Assembly (NCBI GenBank): GCA_049802875.1
Contig: JBARNH010000030.1
Location: 25,548-89,547 of the forward strand
Length of the DNA: 64,000 nt
Direction: 5' to 3'
DNA from: Lutacidiplasma sp049802875
GTDB lineage: Archaea; Thermoplasmatota; Thermoplasmata; Lutacidiplasmatales; UBA184
Shown: piece after piece, positions 31,871 through 40,132 of the stretch
Layout of the letters: the number at the start of each line of letters is the position of its first letter
Numbering within the stretch: position 1 is the first letter of the stretch
Position numbers and translations under genes: made by a program
The notes under the pieces: generated by a model
Databases searched by the model: none
Told to the model about the DNA's origin: nothing
What the model saw: the letters and a program-made list of their open reading frames with translations, nothing else

Positions 31871-33739
31871 CTACGATGCCGGGTCGGCCATTCGACGGGC
31901 GATCTCTCGACGGAGCGCCTCCGCGACCTCCTGCCCGTCTCGCCGACCACGGACCTCTCGCATCACGTCGCCCATCAGTGGGGAGAACGCTGCGCTCCCG
32001 CGGCTCTCAAGGAGGTCCCGGTTTTTCTCGACCACTCGGTCGATGAGGGCGCTGAGGTCCGCGGACGAGAACCCCGACAGCCGAGCGTTCGCCACCGCGG
32101 ACTCGACGCCGGCGGCTCCGCGAGCGAGTTCGAGAAGGACCGTCGGGATCCCCTCCTTCGCGAATTGGCCGGCCGACTCTGCGCGGAGCAGCTCGTCGAG
32201 TGTCGCCGTCGTGAACTCGCGCTCGGGCTCCCCCTCCGCGTGAGGGACGGCGGGGAGGTCCTGGATGAGCAGCCGCGCGACGAGGGGCGCGGCGTGTCCC
32301 CGGTGAACCAACTCCTCGAAGCGGTCGGTCTGACCTGCCGCGACCAACTGGCGCACCACCTCCGGGGCGAGTCCATTCTCCCGCGCGAGACGCTCGCGCA
32401 GCGCTGCGGGGCGCTCCGGAAGTCGGGCCGCCAGGCGGTCCCGATGGTCGGAGGTGATCGGGATCGGAGGGATGTCGGTCTCTGGGTACATCCGCTCCCG
32501 CCCGGGGAGAGGACGCGAATAGCGGGTTCTCCCGTCCGGTAGTGGGTCGCGGGTTTCGCCCGGGACCCCTTCGAGCGCCGCGGCCGCTCGGTCCGTTACT
32601 CGGCGGAGGGCCGTTTCCACCGTCCGGCGGTCGGCTCCGGTGACTAGGACGAACGCATCCCCCGACCCGAGGTGCAATTCCCGGCGCACCCGATCGACGT
32701 CGTCCGCCTCGAGCCCGTACGCCGGGAGCTCGTCCGAATGAAGGAGCCCCCGAAGTCCGGCCGAGCGCGCCTGGTCCGCGAGCTCCCGCCCCAATCGCTC
32801 GTCCGAATCCGAGGGCGCCCGGAGGAGCCCCGCGAATCCGGGGAGCGGTAGGGCCAGGATCGGCCCGCGCTTCCGGGCGGTTTCCGAGAGTGGTCCGGTC
32901 GAGATCGACGCGAGGCTGGCCGTGACGTCGACCGCCGCTCCCGACGGTGGGGAGACACCCCGTCGCACGAGTTCGTCGCGGACTCCGAGCAGCACCTTCT
33001 GACGACCGACCTCTCGATCGACGTACTCCTGGATCTTCCGTAGCTCTTGAACGCCTTTGATCTCGACCCGCCGACCACCCTCGACGGAGACGTTGACATC
33101 CTCACGGATCGTCCCGATCCCCCGACGAGTTCGTCGCGTCGCTCGGAGCAGGGCGCCGAGCTCCTCGGCGACCTCCCGCGCTTCGTTGCCGCTCTCGATC
33201 TCGGGGCCGGTCGCGATTTCGACCAACGGGATCCCGAGCCGGTCGAGTCGGAAGGTGACCTCTCCGGGGGCTTCGGCGACCTTCCGCGCCGCGTCCTCCT
33301 CGAGGCAGACCGAGAGGATCGAATACCGCTTCCCGGAGAGGTCGAGATGGCCGTCGACGGCGACGAGGACGGTTCGCTGGAACCCCGCGGTGTTCGACCC
33401 ATCGACGACGATCTTGCGCATCACCGCGATCTCATCGACGGGACGGGCATTCAACAGGAGGGCGAGGGTGAGCGCGACGTCCAACGCCGCGGCGTTGAGC
33501 GGATGGGGCGGCTCCTCGTCCATCTCGACGAGGCAGCTCGAGTCGACGATCTCGTACCGGTAGCGCTGTCCCCGAGCCGCCTGGAACGCCGCCGCGATGT
33601 CGACCGCCCGGTTCTCGCCGCTCGTCGAGCGCAAGGTGCGCTCGAATGCGCCGGTCACCACTTCGGTGAGGTCGCTCGGACAGTCGCAGAACAGTTTCCC
33701 GGTGGCGAGCTGTTGGTGAACCTCGAGCCCGACCTTCAC
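31871..33739 (-). CDS. gatE: Glutamyl-tRNA(Gln) amidotransferase subunit E
   Basis: A 622-residue archaeal-only subunit that binds Glu-tRNA(Gln), phosphorylates the glutamyl group and amidates it with ammonia from GatD. The N-terminus VKVGLEVHQQLATGKLFCDC is the GatB/GatE signature; later IREDVNVSVEGGRRVEIKG, an AspRS-like insertion (about 265-400, typical of GatE) and RMYPETDIPPIPI are seen, followed by the tail domain with GDVMREVRG. The start is a GTG at 33737-33739 that overlaps the gatD stop (GTGA), showing translational coupling. Confidence 0.95.
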   Translation of the reverse strand: MKVGLEVHQQLATGKLFCDCPSDLTEVVTGAFERTLRSTSGENRAVDIAAAFQAARGQRYRYEIVDSSCLVEMDEEPPHPLNAAALDVALTLALLLNARPVDEIAVMRKIVVDGSNTAGFQRTVLVAVDGHLDLSGKRYSILSVCLEEDAARKVAEAPGEVTFRLDRLGIPLVEIATGPEIESGNEAREVAEELGALLRATRRTRRGIGTIREDVNVSVEGGRRVEIKGVQELRKIQEYVDREVGRQKVLLGVRDELVRRGVSPPSGAAVDVTASLASISTGPLSETARKRGPILALPLPGFAGLLRAPSDSDERLGRELADQARSAGLRGLLHSDELPAYGLEADDVDRVRRELHLGSGDAFVLVTGADRRTVETALRRVTDRAAAALEGVPGETRDPLPDGRTRYSRPLPGRERMYPETDIPPIPITSDHRDRLAARLPERPAALRERLARENGLAPEVVRQLVAAGQTDRFEELVHRGHAAPLVARLLIQDLPAVPHAEGEPEREFTTATLDELLRAESAGQFAKEGIPTVLLELARGAAGVESAVANARLSGFSSADLSALIDRVVEKNRDLLESRGSAAFSPLMGDVMREVRGRRDGQEVAEALRREIARRMADPAS

Positions 33740-35058
33740 GGGTCGCCTCCCGACCCGTGACGCCAGTGGAACTCCCCGGCGACGTCCGAGACCAGGAGAG
33801 CTTCGACCGCTTTGGGGTCGGTCGCCTTTCCCAGGGCCCAGAGCATCTTCGCGTAGGCGACCTCCGGCAGGAGGTCGCCGAGGTAGAGCACGCCGGCCCG
33901 CAGGAGCTCCCGACCCGTGGAATACACGAACGGGTCGGCACTCCCTTCGAGGCACTGAGTCGTCATCGCGATCACTTGGCCCGCTCCGACCGATTGACGG
34001 ATCCAGTCGAGGTGGGCGGAACCAATGTGTCCGAGGCCGGTGCCGGCGAGCACGACGCCGCGCAACCCGCGGGCAAACCCTTCCGCACGCTCTGGAGTAA
34101 GCCCAGGGTAGAACCAGAGGAGTCCTCCGTTCGGGTCGAGGGCGCCGTCCACCCGGGCCGGGCCCTCGCTCGGCCCGCGAACCGCGAGGTCCAGCGAAAC
34201 GCCCTTCCCGTCCACGAACCCGAGGGGTGGACCGTTGCGGCTCCGAAACGCATCCCGCCGGCTCGAGTGCATCTTGCGAACCCACGTTCCGCGGTGGATC
34301 GCGAAACGGCCGTCCGAAAGTCCGGCGTGCATCACGACCACGACTTCGCCGAGCGGCGCGTCGCGAGCCACTTGCACGGCCGCGGCCAGATTGGACGGCC
34401 CGTCGGACGAAGGTCGGTCCGGAGATCGTTGGGCTCCCACGAGGACGACCGGCCCGGGGAGATCGACCAGGAGGAAGCTCAAGGCGGCTGCGGTGAATGC
34501 CAACGTGTCGGTCCCGTGCGCAATGACGATCCCCCGCGCCCCCTCACGGAATGCTGCGACCACTTGGTCCGCGAGGATCGACCAATCCCCCGGCACGATG
34601 TCCTCGCTCAATTGGTCGAAGACCGGAACGATGCGTACTCTTCCTCCCGCTTCGAGCTCAGGATAGAACGAGAGTATCTCTCGCTCCTCCTTCACCGGCC
34701 GGACACCGCCCGTCTCGTAGTCCACTCGGGACGCGATCGTCCCGCCCGTCGTCAGTAATGCCACCCAACGACCGTCCGCCGCGCCCGCCGTAGTCGGGGC
34801 GGCGGTCTCCCGTACGGCGGGACCGGGAGAGGGCGGAGGCGACTCCAGAAGTCGAATTCGGTATGTCGGGGGTACGACGACCCCTACGTTGTAACCGGAA
34901 TCTAGCTTGAGCTGGACGACCCGGTCCCCCGACATCTCCTGCCGCGGTACGATCGTCCCGGTCCAGCGCTGGCCCTGGCCGTCCGAGAGCTCGATCCGCC
35001 GACCCATGGGGAGCCCCTTGATCGCTTCCCAAGGATCGTCAGGATTCGCACCCGCCAT
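33736..35058 (-). CDS. gatD: Glutamyl-tRNA(Gln) amidotransferase subunit D
   Basis: A 440-residue asparaginase-like subunit producing ammonia for GatE. Residues 1-75 are the GatD beta-barrel (KLDSGYNVGVVVPPTYRI), then the amidase domain with LLTTGGTIASRVDYETGGV, IAHGTDTLAFTAAAL and SDGPSNLAAAV, carrying the two catalytic threonine sites and the Asp/Lys of type II asparaginases. Length is usual for the family. A TATA-like ctcttaatag (35101-35110 on the minus strand) lies about 45 nt upstream. It heads gatD-gatE-pgp-zinc protein. Confidence 0.95.
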   Translation of the reverse strand: MAGANPDDPWEAIKGLPMGRRIELSDGQGQRWTGTIVPRQEMSGDRVVQLKLDSGYNVGVVVPPTYRIRLLESPPPSPGPAVRETAAPTTAGAADGRWVALLTTGGTIASRVDYETGGVRPVKEEREILSFYPELEAGGRVRIVPVFDQLSEDIVPGDWSILADQVVAAFREGARGIVIAHGTDTLAFTAAALSFLLVDLPGPVVLVGAQRSPDRPSSDGPSNLAAAVQVARDAPLGEVVVVMHAGLSDGRFAIHRGTWVRKMHSSRRDAFRSRNGPPLGFVDGKGVSLDLAVRGPSEGPARVDGALDPNGGLLWFYPGLTPERAEGFARGLRGVVLAGTGLGHIGSAHLDWIRQSVGAGQVIAMTTQCLEGSADPFVYSTGRELLRAGVLYLGDLLPEVAYAKMLWALGKATDPKAVEALLVSDVAGEFHWRHGSGGDP

Positions 35059-35140
35059 GGAACGCGCCGCGAGCTCCGGCGACTCGGGGAGTCTCGCCGG
35101 CTATTAAGAGTCGCACGAACCACGCCGACAACGGCCCCGG

Positions 35141-35150
35141 GCTTTTATAC
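35141..35150 (+). promoter_or_regulatory. TATA box upstream of tRNA-Arg
   Basis: The sequence gcttttatac lies about 45-50 nt before the first base of tRNA-Arg, which allows a short 5' leader for RNase P to remove. Assigned by position and composition. Confidence 0.5.
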
Positions 35151-35193
35151 GCGGCTCCCCCTCGGCGCGCACGGTACGGACGCACACCCGGAT

Positions 35194-35299
35194 GCCCGTG
35201 TGGGGTAGCTACAGGTCGGGACCCTTCCCGACCTGCTGCAATGGATTATCCTAGAGGCCTGCGGAGCCTCAGACCTGGGTTCGAATCCCAGCACGGGCG
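35194..35299 (+). tRNA. tRNA-Arg (anticodon GCG) with a D-loop insertion
   Basis: Acceptor arms GCCCGTG (35194-35200) and CACGGGC (35292-35298) pair fully, with G73. The anticodon stem GAGGC/GCCTC holds loop CTGCGGA, anticodon GCG at 35261-35263. The T-arm is CTGGG-TTCGAAT-CCCAG. The D-arm begins TGGGGTAGCT and resumes at TGGATTATCC; about 31 nt (about 35211-35241) intervene and contain a perfect 9-bp hairpin AGGTCGGGA/TCCCGACCT with loop CCCT. The insert lies at the same D-loop site as in tRNA-Pro and both begin AC-GGTCG. Excision would leave AGCT-TGG, a normal D-loop. Confidence 0.9.
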
Positions 35300-35595
35300 T
35301 AGTTCCCGGATCGCGAAGCCCCAGCTCCCGTCGCCGCCAACGCCACCGACGTTCGTGGTTCGGGATTCGCCTCGCCCATGAGCGAAGGGGAGTGGAGTTG
35401 ACGTCCTCGACAACCGGAGCAGGGGGCGCCACCCCCCCTCCCCTCGCGTCCAACGTGGGCTACGGCTTGAGGGAGCAGACCCGACGAAATTCGCTCTCCC
35501 ATCGGCATTGGATCGTTCGGGGGATTCGATGACGCGCGAGCTCGGAACCGATTTGGTTCGGACGTCACCCGCTCGGTCGGATTCTGGGGGCGGGA

Positions 35596-37554
35596 TCAGA
35601 GAGCGGGGTTGCGGGTTTCGTGGGGAGTCGAACCATTTCCTCGGTTCGTCTCGTCCAGAAGCTGTTTGAACCGGGGGTCCTCCCGCGCTTTGGCGAATAG
35701 TGGTGAGTACATCAGGTCGTTTGCGTGGAGCGTGTGGTGTTTCGCAGCGTCTGATTCGTACTCAAAGAATTTGTCGAGGTCGCCGAGTGCGGCATAGATG
35801 TAACCGGCATGTCCGGCGCCTACCCCCTCCCGGTCGTGAGGTCCGACCAGCTTCGCGATCATCGCCCTGGCGGTCGCCGTGTCGCCTTGGAGGGCGGCGA
35901 GGTACCCTCGGCTAAGGTAGGTGTAATGATTGGAGGGCCCGACCCTTTCCATCTCCTTCACCATGATACCCGCCTGTTCGAGGTCGCCTTTCGACATGTA
36001 GTAATCGGCCATCCCACGGTAGGAGGACATCGGAACGAGCGGGAGCGTCTTCTTCCAGTGCTGCAGGGCCTCCTGCTCCCTTCCCGCGTAGAAGTACGCC
36101 CTACCAAGGGCCCCCACTGCAGACGGTGAAAATGGGTCCAACTGGTGGGCCCTCTCGATATGGCCGACGAACGCTCGTAGGTCTCCCTTCCCAGCTGCGA
36201 TGTATCCCAGGGCAGCGCGCGCATCGCCTAGATTGGGGTTGAGCTCGAGCGCCGTCCTTGCCTCCTTCTCTTGAAACTCGACGGGGTCGTCGGCCATGCC
36301 CATGAGGTAAGCGAGCACCGCGTGGGCCTCCGCCAACCTAGGATTGATTGAACGGGCCTTCTCCGCGGCTGCCTTTCCCTTAGCGATCGCGTCCGACCAG
36401 GCGATCACCCCTTGGTCGCCCAAGTGCGCGTACGCCCGGGCCACGCCGGCGTATGCCCTGGCAAAGGTCGGGTCGCTCTGGACTGCCCGTTCGAAGCAGC
36501 TCAACGCTTGCCTCACGGACTCCTCTTGGGGTCGCCATACCAGCGCCTGGCCTTCGAGGAAGTCGAGGTACGCCTGCATGTCCTCGGTGTCTTTCCGGGC
36601 CCGGACCGGAGCCCTTACTCCCGGAGAGTCGGTGGGGAGCGACCGGGCCACTCTCGTTGCGATCTCCCGTTGCACCGCGAAGACATCGTCGAGCTCCCGG
36701 TCGTACGTGCTCGCCCAGAGGTGTCCCTGCGTCCGGACATCGATGAGTTGCGCAGTGACCCGCAGCCGATTCCCCGCCTTTCGTACGCTCCCTTCGAGAA
36801 TCGACGATACGCCGAGTTCAGCTCCGATCTGGGATACCGTCTTGCTCGTGGACTTGTACTGCATCACCGAGGTGCGGGCGATGACCCGAACGTCCTCCAG
36901 TTGCGAGAGTACCATGATCAGCTCTTCCGTGAGCCCGTCGGCGAAGTACTCGTCTTTCGGGTCCGGGCTGATGTTGGCGAGTGGAAGAACGGCGATCCCG
37001 GTGGGCCCGCCCCCCTCGACGCTCGGACCGCGAACCGACCAAGGCAGCACGACGCGGTAAATGTCCATCGGACCCTGTAAGCCCTTGAGCGCCGTCGGCG
37101 GGAGTTTTTCAAACTTGTCGGCGGTCTTGTTCCAGACCTGTTCGCGGACCGCCCCCGACACGCAGATGCCGCCAGGCTCCGCCACGCTTTCGATTCGTGC
37201 GGCAATATTCACTGCGTCACCGAAAATGTCCGTACCGCGCCGCTCAACGTCCCCCAGATGGATCCCGATCCGAATCTCGAGGGGAGTAGTGTCCACCCGC
37301 GAATTCCACTCGTAGATCCCTCGTTGGATGTCGACCGCACACTCCGTCGCCTTGAGGGCACTTTCGAATTCCACGAGGAACCCATCTCCGGTCGACTTGA
37401 TTTCGCGCCCTTGGTGCGCCGAAAAGAGCGGACGCAGGAGCTCTCCATGCTCTTGAAGCGTCTTCAAGGCGCCCGACTCGTCGGTGTGGGCGGAGGCGGT
37501 GTAACCCACCATATCGGTGAACATGATGGCGGCCAGACGCCGGGTCGCGGACAC
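35596..37554 (-). CDS. Class III nucleotide (adenylate) cyclase with TolB-like and TPR domains
   Basis: A 652-residue protein. Residues 1-170 are a class III cyclase domain: IMFTDMVGYT gives metal ligand Asp14, KSTGDGF gives Lys53 and Asp57, and TDIFGDAVNIAARI gives Asp109, Asn116 and Arg120. Lys53 with Asp109 is the pair that selects adenine, so cAMP is the predicted product. Residues about 184-305 are the TolB-like domain that often follows (AVLPLANISPDPKDEYFADG), and about 325-640 are TPR-like repeats. No membrane helix is seen. The start is a GTG at 37552-37554 with an AT-rich ttaatc about 25-30 nt upstream. This architecture is common in soil bacteria, suggesting transfer. Confidence 0.9.
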   Translation of the reverse strand: MSATRRLAAIMFTDMVGYTASAHTDESGALKTLQEHGELLRPLFSAHQGREIKSTGDGFLVEFESALKATECAVDIQRGIYEWNSRVDTTPLEIRIGIHLGDVERRGTDIFGDAVNIAARIESVAEPGGICVSGAVREQVWNKTADKFEKLPPTALKGLQGPMDIYRVVLPWSVRGPSVEGGGPTGIAVLPLANISPDPKDEYFADGLTEELIMVLSQLEDVRVIARTSVMQYKSTSKTVSQIGAELGVSSILEGSVRKAGNRLRVTAQLIDVRTQGHLWASTYDRELDDVFAVQREIATRVARSLPTDSPGVRAPVRARKDTEDMQAYLDFLEGQALVWRPQEESVRQALSCFERAVQSDPTFARAYAGVARAYAHLGDQGVIAWSDAIAKGKAAAEKARSINPRLAEAHAVLAYLMGMADDPVEFQEKEARTALELNPNLGDARAALGYIAAGKGDLRAFVGHIERAHQLDPFSPSAVGALGRAYFYAGREQEALQHWKKTLPLVPMSSYRGMADYYMSKGDLEQAGIMVKEMERVGPSNHYTYLSRGYLAALQGDTATARAMIAKLVGPHDREGVGAGHAGYIYAALGDLDKFFEYESDAAKHHTLHANDLMYSPLFAKAREDPRFKQLLDETNRGNGSTPHETRNPAL

Positions 37555-38321
37555 GGCCGGAGAATGACTTGGGTCAGATTAAGGCCTCTTCCCAGGGTCG
37601 GACAGCGAATCCCACGCCTGAACAGAGCCTGGCCCCGTTCCTCACTCCTCAGCCAACGGCTCTAGCCCTTGATGAAGCGCGAGTCGCCCACGCAGTTCTC
37701 CCCGGGCCCAAGAACGGTTTAGGGGTGAACCCGCCCCCCCCTCATCGAGAGACCGATCCACACCGTTCTCGACCCCGTGGAACCGCACGATTTTTGGAAG
37801 TGGTTTTGCGTCTCGGCACCGAACCCGAGTCGGGTCGTGCTTCTGGGAGGGACACATGCAGCCCGTGCGGGCCACGTCCGGGCGCCGCGGGGCCGTGGTA
37901 TTCGTCCGCCGAGCCTAACGAATCGCAGCACGGGCGTTTCTCGCGTCTCGCGGGTATCACCTCCACCCGACCTCCGTTCACCGCTTCACGGTGCCCGGTG
38001 CATTCCGAGGCAGGCAGGAAAGGGGGTGGGCCGCGAGCTCGTTTCTGGCCCGAAAATCCACGGCGGGGTTGGCCAACCTGCGCTCCGCTCTAGGCGTTCC
38101 CAGGACAATTTCCCTCGGCAGTTAGGTGGTTCTTTCGTTCGATTAGGGATCGAAATTGCGGAACTTACCCGGCGAGCCAAGAGGAATCACTGTGGGATGG
38201 GGGAGGCCCTCGTCGGCTGCGCAGCGGAGCTCTAGCGCGGCGCACGCCTGGACCAGTACATCGCAAAGTCGACCACCATCGCCAGGTCATGGCTCCCATT
38301 CGGGCCAATCGGCTTCGACGA
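37555..38321. other. 767-bp interval without a convincing gene; contains a tRNA-Arg-like remnant
   Basis: Open frames of 100-170 codons on both strands have no recognisable motif, hydrophobic pattern or coherent composition, and overlap one another. The one structured item is the tRNA-Arg-related segment at 37861-37937. The interval may be decayed DNA at the far edge of the putative element. Confidence 0.5.
37861..37937 (+). pseudogene. tRNA-Arg-like remnant / putative attachment site
   Basis: It starts GCCCGTG and ends CACGGGC-G exactly 76 nt later, the same acceptor arm as tRNA-Arg and the length of an intronless tRNA. The last 19 nt match the tRNA 3' end with one mismatch. The interior does not fold: the T-stem 5' half no longer pairs and no anticodon arm is evident. 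It is either a decayed tRNA-Arg copy or an att site whose 5' match is fortuitous. Confidence 0.45.
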
Positions 38322-39671
38322 CTACATGAGCGACCGGAGGGGCCGGAGAGGAGGCGGTGGGGCCGCTTGTGCTGTGGACCCGTTCCCTGCGCCGACAGGG
38401 CTGGGATTCGGCCCAAGACCGGCCATCGCCGTCCACAGGTCTACGTACTCCGTGACCGAAGTTGAAAGCGCGAAACGTTCTTCGACGCGCCGCCGAGCTT
38501 CTGGGCGCGCCCGGATCAACCGTTCGGGAGAGCGAACGAGCTCCCCGAACAGCTGAGCGGCCTCCTCCGGGCTCCGGATGAGGAAACCGTTGAGGCCGTC
38601 CCTCACGACCTCGTCGGCGCCCGGCAGCCCCGTCGTGATGATAGGGATCCCGAGAGCCATGCTCTCGATCCAGGTGAGCGGAGGCGCCGCGGTCGACCGA
38701 AGGTCGGCGATGGGAGAGAGCATTACATCGGCGGCCAGCTGCACCCGATGGAATAGTTGTGCGGTTCCTCCCACGGTCAGCCCAGGCCGCTCGAACCGAC
38801 GGAACCGCGGGTCATAGTGCTCCGGCTTCATGCAGAAAAAAAACCGCCACCCCGTGAAGCCCGCGCGCAGGACGAGTTCGGCCGCTCGGACGGCAAACCG
38901 GAAGTCGGCCGGGGTCATCTGTTGCAGGAACCCCGCCCAGAAGACGACTTTCTCATTCTCCTGGAGCCCGAGCTCCCGGCGGGCCGACTCCCTCGCCTCG
39001 GGGGTCGGCGGTCGAAACCGGTCCATGTCAACCCCCCATCGGATCGTCCGAAGCCGCTCCTCCGCCACGCCGAGGGCCCGAAGACGACGCGCGAAGGCAT
39101 CCGAGTACGGAACGACCGTGTCAAATCCGAGAAAACTCGCCCAGAGTGCCGTATCGTAGAGAACGGGCCCGCCGTTATAGGTCGGAGCCGAGATCGACAA
39201 GGGGACCTCCCCCGCGAACGGCCTGAGGAGCGCCATCGCGGGGCCAAAATTCGAGCAGAAGTGAACTACGTCGGGACGGGCATCATGGAGGTGGCGGCGA
39301 ATGGACCGAGCGATCCGCCACAAGCTCAGCGTCTTGCTGGCGTAATTGTTCGTTCCTCGGAGCCATCCGTACTCTTCATTGAACCGATACTCCTCCGCCG
39401 TCTGGTCCATCGCCCTGAGGTGGACCGGAACCGGCCGAATGTACTCGCAAGCGTACTCCGTGGGCTCCGGTACCGTCTCCAGGGTTACGGACAGCACCGT
39501 GACGTGGTGCCCCCGAGTAGTCAGCTCGCGAATGACATCCAGCCAGTAATTCTTGTCCCCGGCGTGCCGGTAGGGAAGAATCCTACCTCCCACGAGGAGA
39601 ATTCGAAGCGCCGGGTTCGAGTGGGCCACGCTGCGTCTTGAGGTGTATGCGGTCCCCAGATAAGAACTCAC
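38322..39671 (-). CDS. GT4-family glycosyltransferase
   Basis: A 449-residue GT-B glycosyltransferase. ALRILLVGGRILPYRHAGDK starts the acceptor domain, DVVHFCSNFGPAMALL is a typical second-strand motif, KVVFWAGFLQQM starts the donor domain, and PLTWIESMALGIPIITTGLP has the conserved glutamate. The N-terminal 20 residues and the Pro/Ala-rich C-terminal 30 residues lie outside the fold. It stands alone on the minus strand between two gene-poor intervals, not in the main glycan block. Confidence 0.83.
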   Translation of the reverse strand: MSSYLGTAYTSRRSVAHSNPALRILLVGGRILPYRHAGDKNYWLDVIRELTTRGHHVTVLSVTLETVPEPTEYACEYIRPVPVHLRAMDQTAEEYRFNEEYGWLRGTNNYASKTLSLWRIARSIRRHLHDARPDVVHFCSNFGPAMALLRPFAGEVPLSISAPTYNGGPVLYDTALWASFLGFDTVVPYSDAFARRLRALGVAEERLRTIRWGVDMDRFRPPTPEARESARRELGLQENEKVVFWAGFLQQMTPADFRFAVRAAELVLRAGFTGWRFFFCMKPEHYDPRFRRFERPGLTVGGTAQLFHRVQLAADVMLSPIADLRSTAAPPLTWIESMALGIPIITTGLPGADEVVRDGLNGFLIRSPEEAAQLFGELVRSPERLIRARPEARRRVEERFALSTSVTEYVDLWTAMAGLGPNPSPVGAGNGSTAQAAPPPPLRPLRSLM

Positions 39672-40132
39672 GGGCCGGATTTCCCGTAGCTTCTGTTCCC
39701 CCGGTGGACCTTTCCCCGGGAGCGGGCCTAAGTGGGATGCGTGATCACTTTTGGACCGGGCGGTCCGGCTTGGGGACCTGGAAGCACTTGCCCGACCGTG
39801 TTCCTTCGTTCACGACTCGGAGCCTCGATGGTCGATGCCTCGCCGTGGTTGCATCGTTCGCGCCGGTCGAAACCGCGCTCCGGAAGGCTGCTTCACGTCG
39901 CCTCTTTCGCCCTCGATAAGAAGTATCCGAGGGAACCGAGCAGCGCTGGGCCGGCGAGACGGAAGAGCAGAGATGCCACGAGCAGGGAGAAGACGGCGAG
40001 TAAACGGGGGGGGAACGGCAGCCGAACGAGAGGGTGGAGAAGAGGGTGCGGGAATCCCAAGCCATCCGGACCCAAAACACCCGTCGGTCCCGACTTGAGT
40101 GTCTAGGTCCAAGGCGGCCGGGCTTGAATGCG
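39672..40132. other. Gene-poor 461-bp interval
   Basis: Apart from the possible small membrane protein at 39893-40075, no gene is evident. Several overlapping frames of about 100 codons on both strands are rich in Arg, Pro and Ser and look like shadows of GC-rich non-coding DNA. Confidence 0.4.
39893..40075 (-). CDS. Possible small membrane protein
   Basis: A 60-codon frame from a TTG start. The C-terminal 38 residues contain LLAVFSLLVASLLFRLAG and ALLGSLGYFLSRAK, two hydrophobic segments with a basic end, a composition unlike the Arg/Pro-rich shadow frames around it. It starts 57 nt after the effector-like membrane protein on the same strand. The weak start codon and lack of a known family leave it doubtful. 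Confidence 0.3.
   Translation of the reverse strand: MGPDGLGFPHPLLHPLVRLPFPPRLLAVFSLLVASLLFRLAGPALLGSLGYFLSRAKEAT

Larger units (their letters stand above)
35281..37937. mobile_element. Putative integrated element bounded by tRNA-Arg 3'-end repeats
   Basis: The last bases of tRNA-Arg, cgaatcccagcacgggcgt (35282-35300), recur as cgaatcgcagcacgggcgt near 37919-37937 with one mismatch. Such direct repeats of a tRNA 3' end are the hallmark of att sites left by tyrosine-recombinase integration. The interval contains the cyclase/TPR gene and no visible integrase, so if real it is a remnant or a satellite mobilised in trans. The 296 bp between tRNA-Arg and the cyclase stop codon hold no convincing gene. 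Confidence 0.45.

Noticed and set aside
33740..34285. A longer gatE reading frame beginning inside gatD
   Set aside because: The GatE family N-terminus begins at the GTG at 33737-33739, which overlaps the gatD stop; upstream codons are an off-frame reading of gatD.
37861..37936. A functional intron-free tRNA-Arg
   Set aside because: Only the acceptor arm matches; the T-stem, anticodon stem and D-arm do not form.
37569..38235. Overlapping plus- and minus-strand open frames of 70-175 codons
   Set aside because: They overlap in several phases, are Arg/Pro/Ser-rich and carry no motifs; long frames are expected by chance at this GC content.
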